From NCBI GenBank assembly GCA_014825775.1, contig MVAQ01000163.1, positions 1-49,223 of the forward strand: a DNA stretch of 49,223 nucleotides. Reading direction: 5' to 3'. The DNA comes from Krasilnikovozyma curviuscula. Taxonomy: Eukaryota; Basidiomycota; Tremellomycetes; Cystofilobasidiales; Mrakiaceae. The notes beneath the pieces are model-generated. The model made no database searches. It had not been told where the DNA came from and was given only the letters and a program-made list of their open reading frames with translations. Below, piece by piece: positions 47,466 through 49,223 of the stretch. Every line of letters starts with the position of its first letter. The first letter of the stretch is position 1. The position numbers and the translations under genes are program-made.

Positions 47466-48544
47466 GTTTAGAGGAGCTTAAAAAACTATGAATAGAGAAT
47501 ATGTTGAGTGATGTACCCAGAGAGCAAGGCGGCAGTGAGTATCTCTGTGTGAGATGTGATGTGGTTCGTGAAGACGCGTTGTATTGATTGCTGTGAGAAA
47601 GTTTAGATTCGTTGCTTATGGTTTATAACAGGGTCGTGAGCTTATAATGGGTAGATAGAAAGGTGAGACGGACGCTTTAGTTCATGTTCAGTTAGACAGA
47701 GCACAGACCTCGAGCGGAGCGGAGAGATGCAATGTTTTGGTTTCAAGGGGAAATCAGCGAAAAATGGAAAAACAGCCGCGCCGTCTATCACGCAGTATAC
47801 TTACATCTTAAAAATCAAATCAAAATTATGCTTTTTCCCGGTGCAGTGTTCTTCGTCAAGTGGAAACCCGTACGTCGCGAGTGCGTTGCGCTAGGTTGCC
47901 CTCCTCTCGTATGCGCTCTGCCCAACTACGCTGTCTTGAAAGTTGAACTGTTGAGAAATTATCACGCAATGAGACAATGTTCAAACTATATACTTTATTC
48001 AGATCTTCCAAAACTCTCAAGCGGGTTTCGGCTCAATACAGCATGCTCGCATCTCGCTGCGGTGAGATGGATTTTCCAGCGCTCGTCAACAGCATTGAAA
48101 CAAAAACCAATCCTTTCCTCTACCGGCACAGAGATGTCAAAGGATGCTTCAGAGTTTTCAAATCTTTTGACAAATCTTTTGACCCACTTTCTACTTCAAT
48201 TTCGAACGGACCAAAAGGTGTTTCTTTGCGGCGGCCAACGACGCTGGGCCTGTCTTCCTTGCGGCAAGCGCATATCTCTGCCCCGAAGACGCAGCTGCAC
48301 TGCTAAAAGACCAAAACAGAGGATTTTATACCTTGATTCTATGATTCCTAGAGCAGGAGAGAGGATTTCTCCACGGACTCGTTGCTCCGAAATAAATCGA
48401 GTTAAATAGCCGCGAAAATGCAGGAAGGTGGCGTCGCCTTATCTGGCCAGCTGCGATTTGCTGTAGACAGGACCTACCAAACCCCATCCCTCGTTGTATT
48501 CCTTTACTTCGTTTCCCCTTCTCCCCCTCCCCTCTCACATCACA
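47466..48544. promoter_or_regulatory. divergent intergenic region upstream of glutamine synthetase, about 1.08 kb
   Basis: It separates the large membrane-protein gene (-) from glutamine synthetase (+). A CTTATCT at 48438-48444 is a GATA-factor core (AGATAAG on the other strand) about 100 bp before the GLN1 ATG, where nitrogen-regulating GATA factors would be expected. A second weaker core, AGATAG, lies near 47652. The plus-strand ORF 47732-48409 (225 codons) has no domain, intron pattern or good composition, and I do not call it a gene. Confidence 0.5.
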
Positions 48545-49223
48545 ATGGCTCTCAGATTCCCACATGACCCAGCCAAGTTGGCTCCATATCTCACCTTGGA
48601 CCAAGGTGGAAAGATCATGGCTGAGTGTGCGTTAAAAAATGCCCTATATTTCGCTTGAAAAAAAGCAGCAGACTGACTCTTTTTGGGTGGATTAGACATC
48701 TGGATTGATGGTAATGGTGGACTTAGATGCAAGACTACCGTGAGTTTCAGCTTTCCTTTATGTGGTATGAGCTTGTCCGGTGGTTTTCGACGCTGCGTCG
48801 GGAAAGCCTCCTCGCCTGCCTGGGCCTCCCCTCGTCCCCTCCTGGCGCGCTTGCCCTGCATCGCTCTGCCTGAGATGGCAGCAGTCGCATGCCAGAAGCT
48901 CCGTTGTATCGTATACAGCTTTTGCTACACTCTCTTTTGCCTCCTTTTTCTTCTGGGGTGTTCTGGCTGGTTAGCTGTAACTACTCAGTCGGCTCGCCTT
49001 CCCCTCTCGGAACAACTGCTTGGTCGGAACATCCCGGTTTTTGCGCCTTGTAGCCAATCAATGCGACGCTTTTAAACCATCGATACCGTCTTATAATGCC
49101 GTCCACTGACTGTATTCCCTTATGTTTTGCCTCTCATCATCGAAAATCATGACTCGAACCATTTTTTCACCGCCGGCCAATCTCGACTTTTCTTTTTTTT
49201 TTTTTTTTTTTTTTTGCCAATTT
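48545..49223 (+). CDS. GLN1: glutamine synthetase, first two exons (3' partial)
   Basis: Exon 1 48545-48626 gives MALRFPHDPAKLAPYLTLDQ and GGKIMAE; exon 2 48696-48739 gives YIWIDGNGGLRCKTT, the conserved start of the glutamine synthetase beta-grasp domain. Phases agree (T|AC for Tyr; phase 0 at the end). The enzyme makes glutamine from glutamate, ammonia and ATP in the cytosol. After GTGAGT at 48740 I find no further glutamine synthetase exon before the window ends, so intron 2 is at least 484 nt, far longer than others here. A GATA core lies about 100 bp upstream of the ATG. The identification is firm despite the short coding part. Confidence 0.9.
49193..49215 (+). repeat. poly-T homopolymer (23 T)
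   Basis: An uninterrupted run of T near the window end, inside the apparent long second intron of glutamine synthetase. It could be a polypyrimidine tract, but its exact length is prone to sequencing error. Confidence 0.9.

Noticed and set aside
47732..48409. Plus-strand ORF of 225 codons upstream of glutamine synthetase
   Set aside because: No domain, no conserved motif, odd composition (many Arg, Cys, Ser) and no splice structure. It lies where the GLN1 promoter should be.

Overview
The window is nuclear DNA from a basidiomycete yeast or fungus, most likely a tremellomycete (Cryptococcus/Kwoniella-like). Genes are dense and rich in short introns (mostly 54-90 nt, GT..AG). The gene set (dual-cassette hybrid histidine kinase, Zap1-like factor, SH3-SAM-PH Boi protein, Npr2, Alg7, glutamine synthetase) fits that group. 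I rebuilt the exon structures by hand, checking splice signals, reading phase and protein conservation. There is no sign of a prokaryotic segment, CRISPR array, rRNA or transposase.

Layout. 1-3.2 kb (+): the C-terminal part of an Mto1/GidA-type tRNA-modification protein runs in one open frame into a complete Suv3 mitochondrial RNA helicase. 3.4-4.3 kb (-): an unassigned multi-pass membrane protein. 5.1-9.3 kb (-): a Boi/Pob1-type polarity scaffold. 10.3-13.1 kb (-): a Zap1-like zinc-responsive transcription factor. 13.5-17.0 kb: a divergent pair, a thymine-7-hydroxylase-like dioxygenase (-) and an iso-orotate-decarboxylase-like amidohydrolase (+), which together would form the thymine-to-uracil salvage route. 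17.2-23.7 kb (-): a Tco2-like hybrid histidine kinase with two kinase and two receiver modules. 24.4-26.8 kb (+): Npr2, a subunit of the SEACIT/GATOR1 complex.

26.9-34.4 kb (-) is the accessory part: two tandem Zn2Cys6 transcription factor paralogs, followed by two copies of a very small multi-exon gene of unknown function. 34.9-37.5 kb (-): an MFS transporter of the allantoate permease (Dal5/ACS) family. 37.9-40.0 kb (-) and 40.6-42.3 kb (+): a GT18 (MGAT5-like) glycosyltransferase divergent from ALG7, the first enzyme of N-glycan precursor synthesis. 42.7-47.5 kb (-): a large unassigned membrane protein. 48.5 kb to the end (+): the first two exons of glutamine synthetase, with an unusually long intron running off the window.

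Themes: mitochondrial RNA handling (Mto1-Suv3), pyrimidine and nitrogen use (thymine salvage pair, Npr2, Dal5-like permease, glutamine synthetase) and N-glycosylation (GT18 and Alg7). The strongest observations are the Mto1-Suv3 fusion frame, the thymine-salvage pair on a shared promoter, conserved micro-exons (10 nt and 4 nt) in two separate tandem duplications, and the dual-cassette histidine kinase.
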